Shown: positions 8,860 to 17,091 of the stretch, piece by piece
Layout of the letters: every line of letters starts with the position of its first letter
How positions within the stretch are numbered: position 1 is the first letter of the stretch
Assembly: GCF_039023475.1 (NCBI RefSeq)
Contig: NZ_JBCHVB010000005.1
Coordinates: forward strand, 186,001 to 250,000
Reading direction: 5' to 3'
Origin: Erwinia sp039023475
GTDB taxonomy: Bacteria > Pseudomonadota > Gammaproteobacteria > Enterobacterales > Enterobacteriaceae
Length of the DNA stretch: 64,000 nucleotides
Notes under the pieces: generated by a model
The model's database searches: none
What the model saw: the letters and a program-made list of their open reading frames with translations, nothing else
What the model was told of the DNA's origin: nothing
Program-made: the position numbers and the translations under genes

Positions 8860-8911
8860 TTGACGGCCTGATTCAACCGCGCTTAGGATGCTTTCTGTAT
8901 CAATCGACACA
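8860..8911 (+). promoter_or_regulatory. SDR promoter with predicted TetR operator 2
   Basis: TTGACG (8860-8865), an 18-bp spacer and TAGGAT (8884-8889) form a plausible sigma70 promoter for the SDR gene. Immediately downstream, at 8896-8911, TGTATCAATCGACACA is the inverted partner of operator 1, where a bound repressor would block the start of transcription. Confidence 0.6.
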
Positions 8912-8926
8912 TAAATGAGGTTTACC

Positions 8927-9667
8927 ATGAAATCACTGATCGGAAAGCGTGCTTTGATTACCGGCGCCAGCCGGGGACTGGGTCGTGCTATCGCTCTTCA
9001 GCTGGCCTCTGATGGCGCGGATATCGCCATTACTTATGAAAAATCGTCGGAGAAGGCGGCGGCTGTAGTGGCGGAAATTGAGGCGCTCGGTCGCCGTGCC
9101 GTGGCTATTCAGGCCAGCACGGCGGTCACGGAAGATATCTCCCGCTCCGTTAAGGAGACGCTGGCTGCGCTGGGTGGGCTGGATATTCTGGTCAATAATG
9201 CCGCCGTGGCGCGCGGGGGTCCGCTGGAAGAGATGGCGCCAGAGGATATTGATATTATGCTGAACGTTAACGTGCGCGGCGTGGTGCTGACCACCCAGGC
9301 CGCCCTGCCGCACCTGAACGAAGGCGCAAGAATTATCAATATCGGCAGCTGTCTGGCTCAACGTGTACCGATGCCGGGCGTCAGTGTTTACGCGATGACC
9401 AAATCAGCCCTGCTCGCTTTTACCTGCGGGCTGGCGCGTGATTTGGGGCCTAAAGGCATTACGGTGAATCTGGTCCATCCCGGCCCGACGGACAGCGATA
9501 TGAATCCTGCGGAAGGCGAAGGCGCAGCAGCCCAGCGGCAATATATTGCGCTTGGGCACTATGGCCAGGCGGAAGATGTGGCTGCCGCCGTCGCCTTTCT
9601 CGCCAGTCCGGCAGCCCGCCAAATCACCGGCACCAGCCTGAACGTTGACGGCGGTATTAACGCCTGA
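8927..9667 (+). CDS. Short-chain dehydrogenase/reductase (SDR, 3-oxoacyl-ACP reductase-like)
   Basis: NAD(P)H-dependent oxidoreductase of about 246 residues. Classical SDR features are all present: the Rossmann TGASRGLG motif at the N-terminus, NNAA, the catalytic Ser region (IGSCLAQ), YAMTK with the Tyr-x-x-x-Lys pair, and the LVHPGPTDSDMNP cofactor/substrate loop. I chose ATG 8927 because TGAGG lies 7 nt upstream; an in-frame ATG at 8915 overlaps that ribosome site. The divergent TetR gene and shared operators point to induction by a small molecule, probably related to the substrate. The substrate is not predictable; FabG-like activity is only a family resemblance. Confidence 0.88.
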   Translation: MKSLIGKRALITGASRGLGRAIALQLASDGADIAITYEKSSEKAAAVVAEIEALGRRAVAIQASTAVTEDISRSVKETLAALGGLDILVNNAAVARGGPLEEMAPEDIDIMLNVNVRGVVLTTQAALPHLNEGARIINIGSCLAQRVPMPGVSVYAMTKSALLAFTCGLARDLGPKGITVNLVHPGPTDSDMNPAEGEGAAAQRQYIALGHYGQAEDVAAAVAFLASPAARQITGTSLNVDGGINA

Positions 9668-9922
9668 GAAGCCATCTCCATCCTTAAGCCTGTTAAAGCG
9701 CGAATCCGCGTTGACTCTGCCCAGCCTTCTGCTTTCTGCAAAGGCTGGCTACTACTTTCTCACCCGCTAACGCATCCGTAAGCCGCAGGCTAATCCACCT
9801 CGCGCCAGTCGCCTGTCTGGCTGCGCCCTTGCAGAACAGCCTAATCGCAACTGATTAACTTTGCTGCGCCCTTTTTTAATCTTTGTTTCAGGTCAATAAA
9901 TTCGCAGTTATAAAAGGAGAAA
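9668..9922. other. Spacer upstream of nrdD
   Basis: Non-coding sequence between the SDR gene and the NrdR boxes of nrdD. A hairpin with 8-bp arms CCAGCCTT/AAGGCTGG (9721-9748, 12-nt loop) may end the SDR transcript. The rest turns AT-rich toward nrdD; I see no gene. Confidence 0.5.
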
Positions 9923-9970
9923 ACCCTATATATAGCGCTTACTATGTCTGTGTATACCTACATATAGACA
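9923..9970 (+). promoter_or_regulatory. Tandem NrdR boxes in the nrdD promoter
   Basis: Two near-identical palindromic cores, CTATATATAG (9926-9935) and CTACATATAG (9958-9967), lie 32 bp apart, about three helical turns. That is the arrangement known for NrdR boxes upstream of ribonucleotide reductase operons. The second ends 22 bp before the nrdD start, so NrdR-dATP/ATP would repress nrdDG here. Confidence 0.75.
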
Positions 9971-9989
9971 ATTAGCGCGAGGAAAGGTA

Positions 9990-12128
9990 ATGGTTTCCAG
10001 GGTGATAAAACGGGACGGCTGCAAGGTGGCTTTTGATGAAGCGCGCATTCACGACGCCGTCCGGGGTGCGGCCCGTGCGGCCGGTATTGACGACAGCCTG
10101 TACTGTAGCAGCGTTACCCGCGAGATTTGTCAGCAGCTTCAGCCGCAGGAAAGCGTGGATATCCATGATATCCAGGACGCGGTTGAAAACCAGCTGATGA
10201 CTGGCCCCTACCCCGAGCTGGCCCGGACCTATATTGAATATCGCCACGACAGAGATATTGCCCGCGAGCTGCGCGGCAACCTTAATAAAGCGATCCGCGG
10301 TCTGGTCGAGCAGAGTAACCCCGCGCTGCTGAATGAAAATGCCAATAAAGACAGCAAGGTGATCCCCACCCAGCGTGACCTGCTGGCGGGTATTGTGGCG
10401 AAGCATTACGCCACGCAGCATCTTCTCCCGCGTGATGTGGTGCTGGCGCACGAGCGTGGCGAGATCCACTATCACGATCTCGACTACTCCCCTTTCTTCC
10501 CCATGTTCAACTGTATGCTGATCGATCTGAAGGGCATGCTGACCAGAGGCTTTAAAATGGGCAATGCGGAGATCGAACCGCCAAAATCGATCTCCACAGC
10601 GACCGCCGTGACGGCGCAGATCATCGCTCAGGTAGCCAGCCACATCTATGGCGGCACCACCATTAACCGCATCGACGAGGTGCTGGCGCCTTTCGTCGAA
10701 GCCAGCTGGCAGAAACATCGGGCCATCGCTGAAGAGTGGCGTATCCCCGACGCCGACGCCTATGCGCACACCCGGACGGAGAAAGAGTGCTACGACGCCT
10801 TCCAGTCACTCGAGTATGAGGTGAATACGCTGCATACCGCTAACGGGCAGACGCCGTTCGTGACCTTCGGTTTTGGTCTCGGCACCGGCTGGTCCGCGAG
10901 GCTGGTTCAGCAATCCATCCTGCGCAACCGCATCGCAGGCCTGGGCAGAAATCATAAAACGGCGGTCTTCCCCAAGCTGGTGTTCGCCATTAAAGCGGGA
11001 CTGAACCGCTCGCCGGCCGATCCGAATTACGACATCAAGCAGCTGGCGCTGGAGTGCGCCAGCAAGCGCATGTACCCCGATATCCTTAACTACGAGCAGG
11101 TGGTGAAGGTTACCGGCTCGTTCAAGACGCCGATGGGCTGCCGCAGCTTTCTCGGCACCTGGGAGGAAAATGGCGAGCTTGTGCATGAAGGCCGCAATAA
11201 TATTGGCGTTATCAGCCTGAATCTGCCGAGAATCGCGCTGGAAACAGCGGGGGATGAAACGGCTTTCTGGGCGCTGCTGGACCGCCGTCTGCTGCTGGCG
11301 AAAAAAGCGCTGATGACCCGGATTGCCAGGCTGGAGAATGTAAAGGCCCGCGTTGCCCCGATCCTGTATATGGAAGGTGCCTGCGGCGTCAGGCTCAAGG
11401 CGGACGATAACGTGGCGGAGATCTTTAAAAACGGGCGCGCTTCTATTTCGCTGGGGTACATCGGCCTGCACGAAACCATAAACGCGCTGTGCGGCGGAGA
11501 AACCCATCTCTATGATGACGTCGCGCTGCGTGATAAAGCCGTGGCTATCGTCACCCGTCTGCGGGAGGCCGTGGACAGCTGGAAGGAGGAGACCGGCTAC
11601 GGCTTCAGCCTCTACAGTACGCCAAGCGAGAACCTGTGCGACCGCTTCTGCCGTCTGGATGCCGCAGAGTTTGGCGTGGTGCCCGGCGTGACCGATAAAG
11701 GCTACTACACCAACAGCTTCCATCTGGACGTGGAGAAGAAGGTTAATCCTTACGACAAAATCGACTTTGAGGCCGCCTATCCGCCAATCGCCAGCGGCGG
11801 CTTTATCTGTTACGGCGAGTATCCCAATATCCAGCACAACCTTAAGGCGCTGGAGGATGTGTGGGACTACAGCTACAGCCGCATCCCCTACTACGGCACC
11901 AATACGCCCATCGACGAATGCTACGAGTGCGGCTTCAGCGGAGAATTTGAGTGCACCAGCAAAGGCTTCACCTGCCCGAAATGCGGTAACCATGATGCGG
12001 CCCGCGTGTCGGTAACCCGGCGGGTTTGCGGCTACCTGGGCAGCCCCGACGCCCGTCCCTTCAACGCCGGTAAGCAAGAAGAGGTGAAGCGCCGCGTCAA
12101 ACATATGGCGACAGGCCAGCTGGGATGA
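9990..12128 (+). CDS. nrdD: Anaerobic ribonucleoside-triphosphate reductase, large subunit
   Basis: Class III ribonucleotide reductase, converting NTPs to dNTPs with a glycyl radical under anoxia. At 712 residues it matches the E. coli length. An ATP-cone occupies about residues 1-95 (VIKRDGCKVAFDEARI). The catalytic ten-stranded barrel follows. The C-terminus has a zinc site (CYECGF, CPKCG) and the radical loop RVCGYLGSPDARPF with Gly681. The start ATG is preceded by AGGAAAGG. It overlaps nrdG by 4 bases (ATGA), so the two are translationally coupled. The tandem NrdR boxes give its likely control. Confidence 0.98.
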   Translation: MVSRVIKRDGCKVAFDEARIHDAVRGAARAAGIDDSLYCSSVTREICQQLQPQESVDIHDIQDAVENQLMTGPYPELARTYIEYRHDRDIARELRGNLNKAIRGLVEQSNPALLNENANKDSKVIPTQRDLLAGIVAKHYATQHLLPRDVVLAHERGEIHYHDLDYSPFFPMFNCMLIDLKGMLTRGFKMGNAEIEPPKSISTATAVTAQIIAQVASHIYGGTTINRIDEVLAPFVEASWQKHRAIAEEWRIPDADAYAHTRTEKECYDAFQSLEYEVNTLHTANGQTPFVTFGFGLGTGWSARLVQQSILRNRIAGLGRNHKTAVFPKLVFAIKAGLNRSPADPNYDIKQLALECASKRMYPDILNYEQVVKVTGSFKTPMGCRSFLGTWEENGELVHEGRNNIGVISLNLPRIALETAGDETAFWALLDRRLLLAKKALMTRIARLENVKARVAPILYMEGACGVRLKADDNVAEIFKNGRASISLGYIGLHETINALCGGETHLYDDVALRDKAVAIVTRLREAVDSWKEETGYGFSLYSTPSENLCDRFCRLDAAEFGVVPGVTDKGYYTNSFHLDVEKKVNPYDKIDFEAAYPPIASGGFICYGEYPNIQHNLKALEDVWDYSYSRIPYYGTNTPIDECYECGFSGEFECTSKGFTCPKCGNHDAARVSVTRRVCGYLGSPDARPFNAGKQEEVKRRVKHMATGQLG

Positions 12129-12592
12129 ATATTCATCAGTATTACCCGGTCGACATTGTCAACGGGCCGGGAACCCGCTGCACGCTGTTTGTCGCCGGGT
12201 GCGAGCATCAGTGTGAGGGCTGTTATAACAAAAGCACCTGGCGGCTCAATTCCGGCACGCCGTTTACCGTGCAGCATGAGGAGCAGCTGATTGCCGATCT
12301 CACCGACCGCCGTATCCCCCGCCAGGGTTTGTCACTTTCAGGCGGCGATCCGCTGCATCCGGCCAACGTGCCGGACGTGCTGAGGCTGGTAAAGCGGGTA
12401 CGGCGGGCTTGTCCGGGGAAGGATATCTGGATGTGGACGGGCTATCAGCTGGATGGGCTCACCGCCGCCCAGCGGGAAGTGGTAAAGCTGGTGGACGTAC
12501 TCATAGACGGGAAGTTCATCCAGGCCCTGAAAGATCCCTCGTTACCCTGGCGCGGCAGCAGCAATCAGGTTATTCACTACCTGCGAAAGTAA
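12125..12592 (+). CDS. nrdG: Anaerobic ribonucleotide reductase activating protein (radical SAM)
   Basis: A 155-residue radical SAM activase that cleaves S-adenosylmethionine with a [4Fe-4S] cluster and installs the glycyl radical on NrdD. The cluster motif is CEHQCEGCYNK (Cys-x3-Cys-x2-Cys), and the SAM-binding LSGGDPL follows. It overlaps the end of nrdD by 4 bases. No clear intrinsic terminator follows; the next gene is convergent 36 bp downstream. Confidence 0.98.
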   Translation: MNIHQYYPVDIVNGPGTRCTLFVAGCEHQCEGCYNKSTWRLNSGTPFTVQHEEQLIADLTDRRIPRQGLSLSGGDPLHPANVPDVLRLVKRVRRACPGKDIWMWTGYQLDGLTAAQREVVKLVDVLIDGKFIQALKDPSLPWRGSSNQVIHYLRK

Positions 12593-12628
12593 ACTTCAGG
12601 CTCTGATGCGGCGTAGCGCCAGCAGCGA

Positions 12629-13264
12629 TCAGCCCTCTTCCCGTGGGATCTGACCGGACTCAATGATATTCAGGCTCTGCCCGCACGGTGAAAACGCCTC
12701 CCGCATCATTACCGCCGCCACATCTTTTGCCGACACGGCCCGCCAGTTGCCCGGAAGGTGCTTAAAAAGCGGCGCCATAAAGGATTCTCCGCTGCGTTTG
12801 TTTTCGCGATTGCCCAGCAACAGCGAGGGCCGGACCAGCGTCAGGCGCGGCCACTGCTCCTGCGTCAGCGCATTTTCCATTTCGCCCTTTACCCGATTGT
12901 AAAAAAAGGGAGAACGGGTACTAGCGCCATGGGCGCTGACCACCAGCAGATGTTTCGCGCCGAGCCGCTGACCGGCTATCGCCGTATCCACCACTAGCGT
13001 GTAATCAACGTGAACAAAAGCAGCTTTAGATCCCGCCTCACGCCGCGTAGTGCCCAGGCAGCAGAAGACCAGGTCCAGCGGCGTTTTCAGCGGCCCCAGT
13101 GAATCCGTCAGATCGTCTTCGACAAGATTTGTTACCTTATCCATCTCCGGTAGCTTCCGCCGGGTTGGCGCAATAATTTCGCTGACCCTCGGATCGTCGA
13201 TCAGTTTTCGCAGCAGATGGCGGCCAACCAGTCCGGTGGCACCTGTTATCAGAATCCGGCTCAT
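12629..13264 (-). CDS. NAD(P)-binding Rossmann-fold protein (NAD(P)H-binding/atypical SDR)
   Basis: About 211 residues. The N-terminal ILITGATGLVGRHLL is a glycine-rich Rossmann motif (GxxGxxG) of atypical SDRs (NmrA/HTATIP2-like). A Ser-rich SAHGASTRSPFFYNRVKGEME segment holds a Tyr-x-x-x-Lys, so it may be catalytic. I chose ATG 13264, which has AAGGAG 8 nt upstream; a frame open to 13282 lacks one. The substrate is unknown. It sits alone between convergent nrdG and the divergent yhbO, at a break in E. coli-like gene order. Confidence 0.85.
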   Translation of the reverse strand: MSRILITGATGLVGRHLLRKLIDDPRVSEIIAPTRRKLPEMDKVTNLVEDDLTDSLGPLKTPLDLVFCCLGTTRREAGSKAAFVHVDYTLVVDTAIAGQRLGAKHLLVVSAHGASTRSPFFYNRVKGEMENALTQEQWPRLTLVRPSLLLGNRENKRSGESFMAPLFKHLPGNWRAVSAKDVAAVMMREAFSPCGQSLNIIESGQIPREEG

Positions 13265-13422
13265 AAAATCTCTCCTTTTCAACCAGTTTAGCTGCTTCCT
13301 GAGCCGCGGAGAAACAATTAGCTGATTCCGCGATCCTTAGCCTGAACGGCCCCGCTGCCTTGATTTTTCAGAATGACCAACCACACTTAGCGGTACTGAA
13401 CGACATAAACACCGGAGGAAAA

Positions 13423-13941
13423 ATGAAGAAGATTGCGGTTCTGATTACGGATGAATTTGAAGATTCAGAATTTACCTCTCCCGCAGAGGCCTATACCAAA
13501 GCGGGCCACCAGGTCGTGACCATTGATAAGAAAGCGGGCGTCACCGTGACCGGCAAAAAGGGTAAGGCGACGGTTAAGATCGATAAAGATATCGACCACG
13601 TCAAGGCGGATGAATTTGATGCGCTGCTGCTGCCAGGCGGCCACTCACCGGACAGCCTGCGCGGAGACGACCGCTTTGTTAACTTCACCAAAGAGTTTAT
13701 GGCGCTGGGCAAACCCGTCTTTGCTATCTGTCACGGCCCTCAGCTGCTGATCAGCGCCAACGCCGTACGCGGACGTAAGATGACTTCGGTAAAAGCGATT
13801 GCCATCGATCTGAAGAATGCGGGCGCGGATTTTTACGATAAAGAAGTGGTGGTTGATAACGATAAACTGGTTACCAGCCGCACACCAGACGATCTGCCCG
13901 CCTTTAACCGGGAATCTTTACGTATCCTGGAGACGGCATAA
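13423..13941 (+). CDS. yhbO: DJ-1/PfpI family protein deglycase
   Basis: A 172-residue protein nearly identical in layout to E. coli YhbO, a stress protein of the DJ-1/PfpI superfamily reported to act on glyoxal/methylglyoxal-modified molecules. The class I glutamine amidotransferase-like fold is evident, with the nucleophile elbow FAICHGPQLL (Cys) and LLPGGHSPD. The ATG at 13423 follows an excellent GGAGGA site. It opens a block syntenic with E. coli (yhbO, P, Q, S, T, U, V, W), and a strong terminator follows it. Confidence 0.96.
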   Translation: MKKIAVLITDEFEDSEFTSPAEAYTKAGHQVVTIDKKAGVTVTGKKGKATVKIDKDIDHVKADEFDALLLPGGHSPDSLRGDDRFVNFTKEFMALGKPVFAICHGPQLLISANAVRGRKMTSVKAIAIDLKNAGADFYDKEVVVDNDKLVTSRTPDDLPAFNRESLRILETA

Positions 13942-13949
13942 GCTTGTAT

Positions 13950-13980
13950 AAGCCGGGTTCGCCCGGCTTTTTCTTTTTTA
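13950..13980 (+). terminator. Intrinsic terminator of yhbO
   Basis: Eight-bp perfect stem AAGCCGGG/CCCGGCTT with a TTCG tetraloop, then a T-rich tail (TTTTTCTTTTTT). It also separates yhbO from the convergent yhbP. Confidence 0.9.
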
Positions 13981-14011
13981 TGATAGTGAAAAAGTAACCC
14001 GCCTTGATCCC

Positions 14012-14446
14012 TCAGCGTGCTTCACGTACCCAGCTCAGCTTTTTCCCAAAACCCAGGGCATTATCGGTCATTTTCAGCTCATGCAGCCTGATCTCCCAGA
14101 TCGGCGCAGAAGCCCTGGCGGCAACGGGGAATCGCCGGATATAGCGCTGGCGCGCCAGCGCCTCTTCCTCCCCTTCCAGCAGGAGAATACGTCCGGCATA
14201 CTGAACGCCTTTGATCAGCATAACGGATTTAGGTTGCCCGCTGATCGTACCGGCAACCTGCGGATCGTTTGCGATCAGCTGACCATGCCGGGTCTCTTTT
14301 TCGGTCATCAGCCAGAAGGCGACGCGCCCGGGGTCAAAAACATAAAAACAGTTGGCGCACCAGACAGGATTGCCGCTACAGAGGGAGAGAACGTGCTGCT
14401 TTTTCAGATAGCGGCTGATAGCGTCAAGCGAACTGGAATCGGACAT
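14012..14446 (-). CDS. yhbP: YhbP family protein (flavin/pyridoxamine-oxidase-like fold)
   Basis: A 144-residue protein homologous to E. coli YhbP (UPF0306), related to the split-barrel FMN-binding pyridoxamine 5'-phosphate oxidase family; biochemical function unproven. Conserved stretches include WCANCFYVFD, the TEKETRHG loop and AGTISGQP. The ATG at 14446 with GGAGG five bases upstream is the start, although the frame stays open to 14767. It is divergent from yhbQ. Confidence 0.92.
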   Translation of the reverse strand: MSDSSSLDAISRYLKKQHVLSLCSGNPVWCANCFYVFDPGRVAFWLMTEKETRHGQLIANDPQVAGTISGQPKSVMLIKGVQYAGRILLLEGEEEALARQRYIRRFPVAARASAPIWEIRLHELKMTDNALGFGKKLSWVREAR

Positions 14447-14568
14447 AATGGCCTCCCTGGTAAACCGCCACTGTGCCACAGGCCCGGGACTGTTGACCAG
14501 CAGCAGGGTGAAACAGAGAAACGTTCGCCTTATATAAGTACAGTGAGCGATGAGGTAGAGAAGCAGTA

Positions 14569-14874
14569 ATGAAAAGCAGCGAAGCCGCCCTGTGGCGGCT
14601 CTATATTGTCCGTACCGCCAGCGGCGTGCTTTACACCGGCATAACCAATGATGTGGCCAGGCGTTTCTTACAGCATCAGACGGGAAAAGGGGCGAAGGCG
14701 CTGCGTGGGAAAGGCCCGCTTGAGCTGATATTTCACTGCGAGGCGGGCGATCGCGCCAGCGCCTCAAAGCTTGAATATCAGGTCAAGCAGCTAAAAAGGC
14801 AGGATAAGATCAGGCTGGTTACCCACCAGCCTGCTTCCCTGAGCGCCTGGCTTCAGGCACTCAGGAACGGTTGA
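14569..14874 (+). CDS. yhbQ: GIY-YIG nuclease superfamily protein
   Basis: A 101-residue stand-alone GIY-YIG domain. The motif is recognisable as LYIVRTASG followed by VLYTGITND, with the Arg of the VARRFLQHQ helix and the metal-binding Glu of KLEYQVKQLKR. E. coli YhbQ is proposed to be a DNA-repair-type endonuclease; its substrate is not settled. Its last 14 bases overlap tail-to-tail with yhbS on the other strand, so the two transcripts are complementary at their 3' ends. Confidence 0.95.
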   Translation: MKSSEAALWRLYIVRTASGVLYTGITNDVARRFLQHQTGKGAKALRGKGPLELIFHCEAGDRASASKLEYQVKQLKRQDKIRLVTHQPASLSAWLQALRNG

Positions 14875-15364
14875 ACGGCGCGGCGTAATCGATCTGACCT
14901 TCAATCTGATTAAACGCCTCATCGGACAGCTTATAGACCTGAAAAGCCGCTTCCGTGCCCGGCCAGCGGCAGCGCAGCTGGTGACGCGCGGCCGGCTCAA
15001 AGCCGAGGCGACCGTACCAGGCGGGATCGCCCATGACCACCACGGCGGCATAGCCAAACTCATTCAGCGTATCCAGCCCTTCATAAATCAGCTGTTTTCC
15101 CAGCCCCTGGCGGCGCACGCTTTCATCGACCACCAGCGGTGCCAGTCCGACCCACTGACGATCTTCACCGTTCAGCGTCACCGGGCTGAATGCGGCATAG
15201 CCCAGCACCTGGCCCTCGTCATCCGTCGCCACCACGCCCAGCGTCAGCAGCCCGTCTTCACGCAGCTGCTGAACCAGCTCAGCTTCCGCAGAGGTATCAA
15301 AATTCCGGCGCAACAGACTGTCTATGCTGGCCGCATCCACCCCTATTTCAGTACGAATTAACAT
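14861..15364 (-). CDS. yhbS: GNAT family N-acetyltransferase
   Basis: A 167-residue GNAT protein homologous to E. coli YhbS. The acetyl-CoA pyrophosphate-binding loop is visible as RRQGLGKQL within VVDESVRRQGLGKQLIYEGL, and the VVMGDPAWYGRLGFEPA tail is the usual GNAT C-terminal signature. The acceptor is unknown. Its start overlaps the end of ubiT by 7 bases, so it is translated as the second gene of a ubiT-yhbS unit. Confidence 0.95.
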   Translation of the reverse strand: MLIRTEIGVDAASIDSLLRRNFDTSAEAELVQQLREDGLLTLGVVATDDEGQVLGYAAFSPVTLNGEDRQWVGLAPLVVDESVRRQGLGKQLIYEGLDTLNEFGYAAVVVMGDPAWYGRLGFEPAARHQLRCRWPGTEAAFQVYKLSDEAFNQIEGQIDYAAPFNRS

Positions 15365-15885
15365 GATGCACCTGCGCGATCCTCGGGGGAAGTCGCGTCC
15401 TCAGTCAGTCCTCTCTCTACCTGGTCAGCCAGTTGCATGAGTCCGAAGCGCAACGGTGCCGGCATGTGTTCAAGTTCAATGGCGTCCATAAGGTTTTTCA
15501 CTTCCAGCCCCAGCTCGGTATCCCCTTCGATAACCAGACGTCGCTGGAAGAAAAGCGTATCCGGATCCATTCTGCGGGCAGCCACGAGCAGCAGATCGTT
15601 CGCGTCACCGCGAAACCAGACGTCCGCCGCTTCCCGCGCCTCAACGCGCAGCGTTCCCTGCTCCAGGGTCGTTGCCCAGCGCAGACCGAGATCGCGGATT
15701 TCAATGCCAAGCCATCGTCCTTCAAGGAAGTCTAACTCACCTTCGGCAAGAGCATGATGAAATTGCCAGCCCAGCAGCTGTTGCAGCAGCTTTTTCTTCA
15801 GCACGAAGGGAGCAAACCGTAGCGGAAAGCGCAAATATTGGGGTCCTTTGCGGACAAGCTGCGCACGTAACTGGTTCAACACCAT
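15358..15885 (-). CDS. ubiT: Anaerobic ubiquinone biosynthesis accessory factor (SCP2 domain)
   Basis: The 175-residue UbiT (YhbT), a SCP2 lipid-binding protein needed with UbiU and UbiV for oxygen-independent ubiquinone synthesis; it probably presents the hydrophobic intermediate. SCP2 signatures are in the centre, including DPDTLFFQRRLVIEGDTELG and the MDAIELEHMPAPLR helix. I chose ATG 15885, five bases after AAGGAG; a GTG two codons upstream overlaps that site. It is divergent from ubiUV across a 202-bp spacer with an FNR-type promoter. Confidence 0.95.
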   Translation of the reverse strand: MVLNQLRAQLVRKGPQYLRFPLRFAPFVLKKKLLQQLLGWQFHHALAEGELDFLEGRWLGIEIRDLGLRWATTLEQGTLRVEAREAADVWFRGDANDLLLVAARRMDPDTLFFQRRLVIEGDTELGLEVKNLMDAIELEHMPAPLRFGLMQLADQVERGLTEDATSPEDRAGASC

Positions 15886-16015
15886 TTTCACTCCTTACCA
15901 ATAAATTTCGGCTATTTTGCCATACTGACGAATTGCATCCGGCGGCTGGATCAACAAAACGTAAGAACTTATGGCGTTATGACCCTGAATCCATTTCTCA
16001 TCAATACGCGATTAG

Positions 16016-16057
16016 CTGCCTCAAATCAAAAATTGTCACCGCCAGCCTGTCTAGACT
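16016..16057 (+). promoter_or_regulatory. FNR-type class II promoter for ubiUV
   Basis: CTGCC-TCAA-ATCAA (16016-16029) matches an FNR box with one perfect half-site. The -10 hexamer TAGACT lies at 16052-16057. A start near 16064 puts the box centre at about -41.5, exactly the class II FNR position. E. coli ubiUV is known to be FNR-activated under anaerobiosis. A second ATCAA half-site lies near 16001. Confidence 0.6.
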
Positions 16058-16087
16058 TAACGGCCCTTAGGTTTTCCGGAATTCGTT

Positions 16088-17083
16088 ATGGAACTGCTTT
16101 GCCCCGCCGGTAATCTGCCAGCGCTGAAGGCGGCGATCGAGAATGGCGCCGACGCTGTCTATATCGGTCTGAAAGATGACACCAACGCCCGCCATTTCGC
16201 CGGTCTGAATTTTACCGAAAAGCGCCTCCAGGAGGCGGCCCGTTACGTGCATCAGCATAGACGCAAACTGCACGTTGCGATCAATACTTTTGCTCATCCG
16301 GATGGCTATGAACGCTGGCAGAGAGCGGTTGATATGGCCGCAAACGCGGGCGTGGACGCGCTGATTCTGGCGGATATCGCCATGCTGGAGTATGCCACGG
16401 AGCGCTACCCGCATATTGAACGGCACGTTTCTGTGCAGGCCTCTGCAACCAATGCTGAAGCGGTCAATTTTTACCAGCGCCACTTTGACGTGGCCCGCGT
16501 GGTGCTGCCCCGCGTGCTGTCAATGCATCAGGTACGCCAGCTCTCCCGCACCACCACCGTGCCGCTGGAGGTTTTCGCCTTCGGCAGCCTGTGCATTATG
16601 GCCGAAGGGCGCTGTTATCTCTCCTCCTACCTGACCGGCGAATCCCCCAACACCGTAGGCGCCTGCTCTCCCGCCCGCTATGTCCGCTGGCAGCAAACGC
16701 CGCAGGGGCTGGAGTCGAGGCTGAATGAGGTGCTGATTGATCGCTATGAAGCCCAGGAGAACGCCGGCTATCCGACGCTCTGTAAAGGCCGCTACAAGGT
16801 GGAGGACGCCCGCTATCACGCGCTTGAGGAACCGACCAGCCTGAACACGCTGGCGCTGTTACCCGAGCTGCTGGGGGCCAATATCGCTTCTGTAAAAATC
16901 GAGGGGCGTCAGCGCAGCCCGGCCTACGTCGGGCAGGTTGCGCGCATCTGGCGTCAGGCTATCGATCGCTGCAAGGCCAGTCCTGAGCGCTTTACCGTTC
17001 AGCAAAACTGGATGAGCGCGCTCAGCGCATTAAGTGAGGGCACGCAGACCACCCTGGGCGCCTATCATCGTCAATGGCAGTAG
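16088..17083 (+). CDS. ubiU: U32 peptidase-like O2-independent ubiquinone hydroxylation factor UbiU
   Basis: A 331-residue U32-family protein that forms a heterodimer with UbiV and carries a [4Fe-4S] cluster for anaerobic hydroxylation of the ubiquinone ring. The start ELLCPAGNLPALKAAIENGADAVY is typical of U32. The four cluster cysteines are recognisable in LCIMAEGRCYL, GACSPAR and TLCKGR. The ubiV start lies 8 bases after the ubiU stop, so the pair is an operon. The upstream FNR box gives anaerobic induction. Confidence 0.97.
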   Translation: MELLCPAGNLPALKAAIENGADAVYIGLKDDTNARHFAGLNFTEKRLQEAARYVHQHRRKLHVAINTFAHPDGYERWQRAVDMAANAGVDALILADIAMLEYATERYPHIERHVSVQASATNAEAVNFYQRHFDVARVVLPRVLSMHQVRQLSRTTTVPLEVFAFGSLCIMAEGRCYLSSYLTGESPNTVGACSPARYVRWQQTPQGLESRLNEVLIDRYEAQENAGYPTLCKGRYKVEDARYHALEEPTSLNTLALLPELLGANIASVKIEGRQRSPAYVGQVARIWRQAIDRCKASPERFTVQQNWMSALSALSEGTQTTLGAYHRQWQ

Positions 17084-17091
17084 GATATCCC

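Noticed and set aside
10806..12104. A 432-codon open frame antisense to nrdD
   Set aside because: nrdD is full-length with all motifs; the opposite frame arises from its codon bias.
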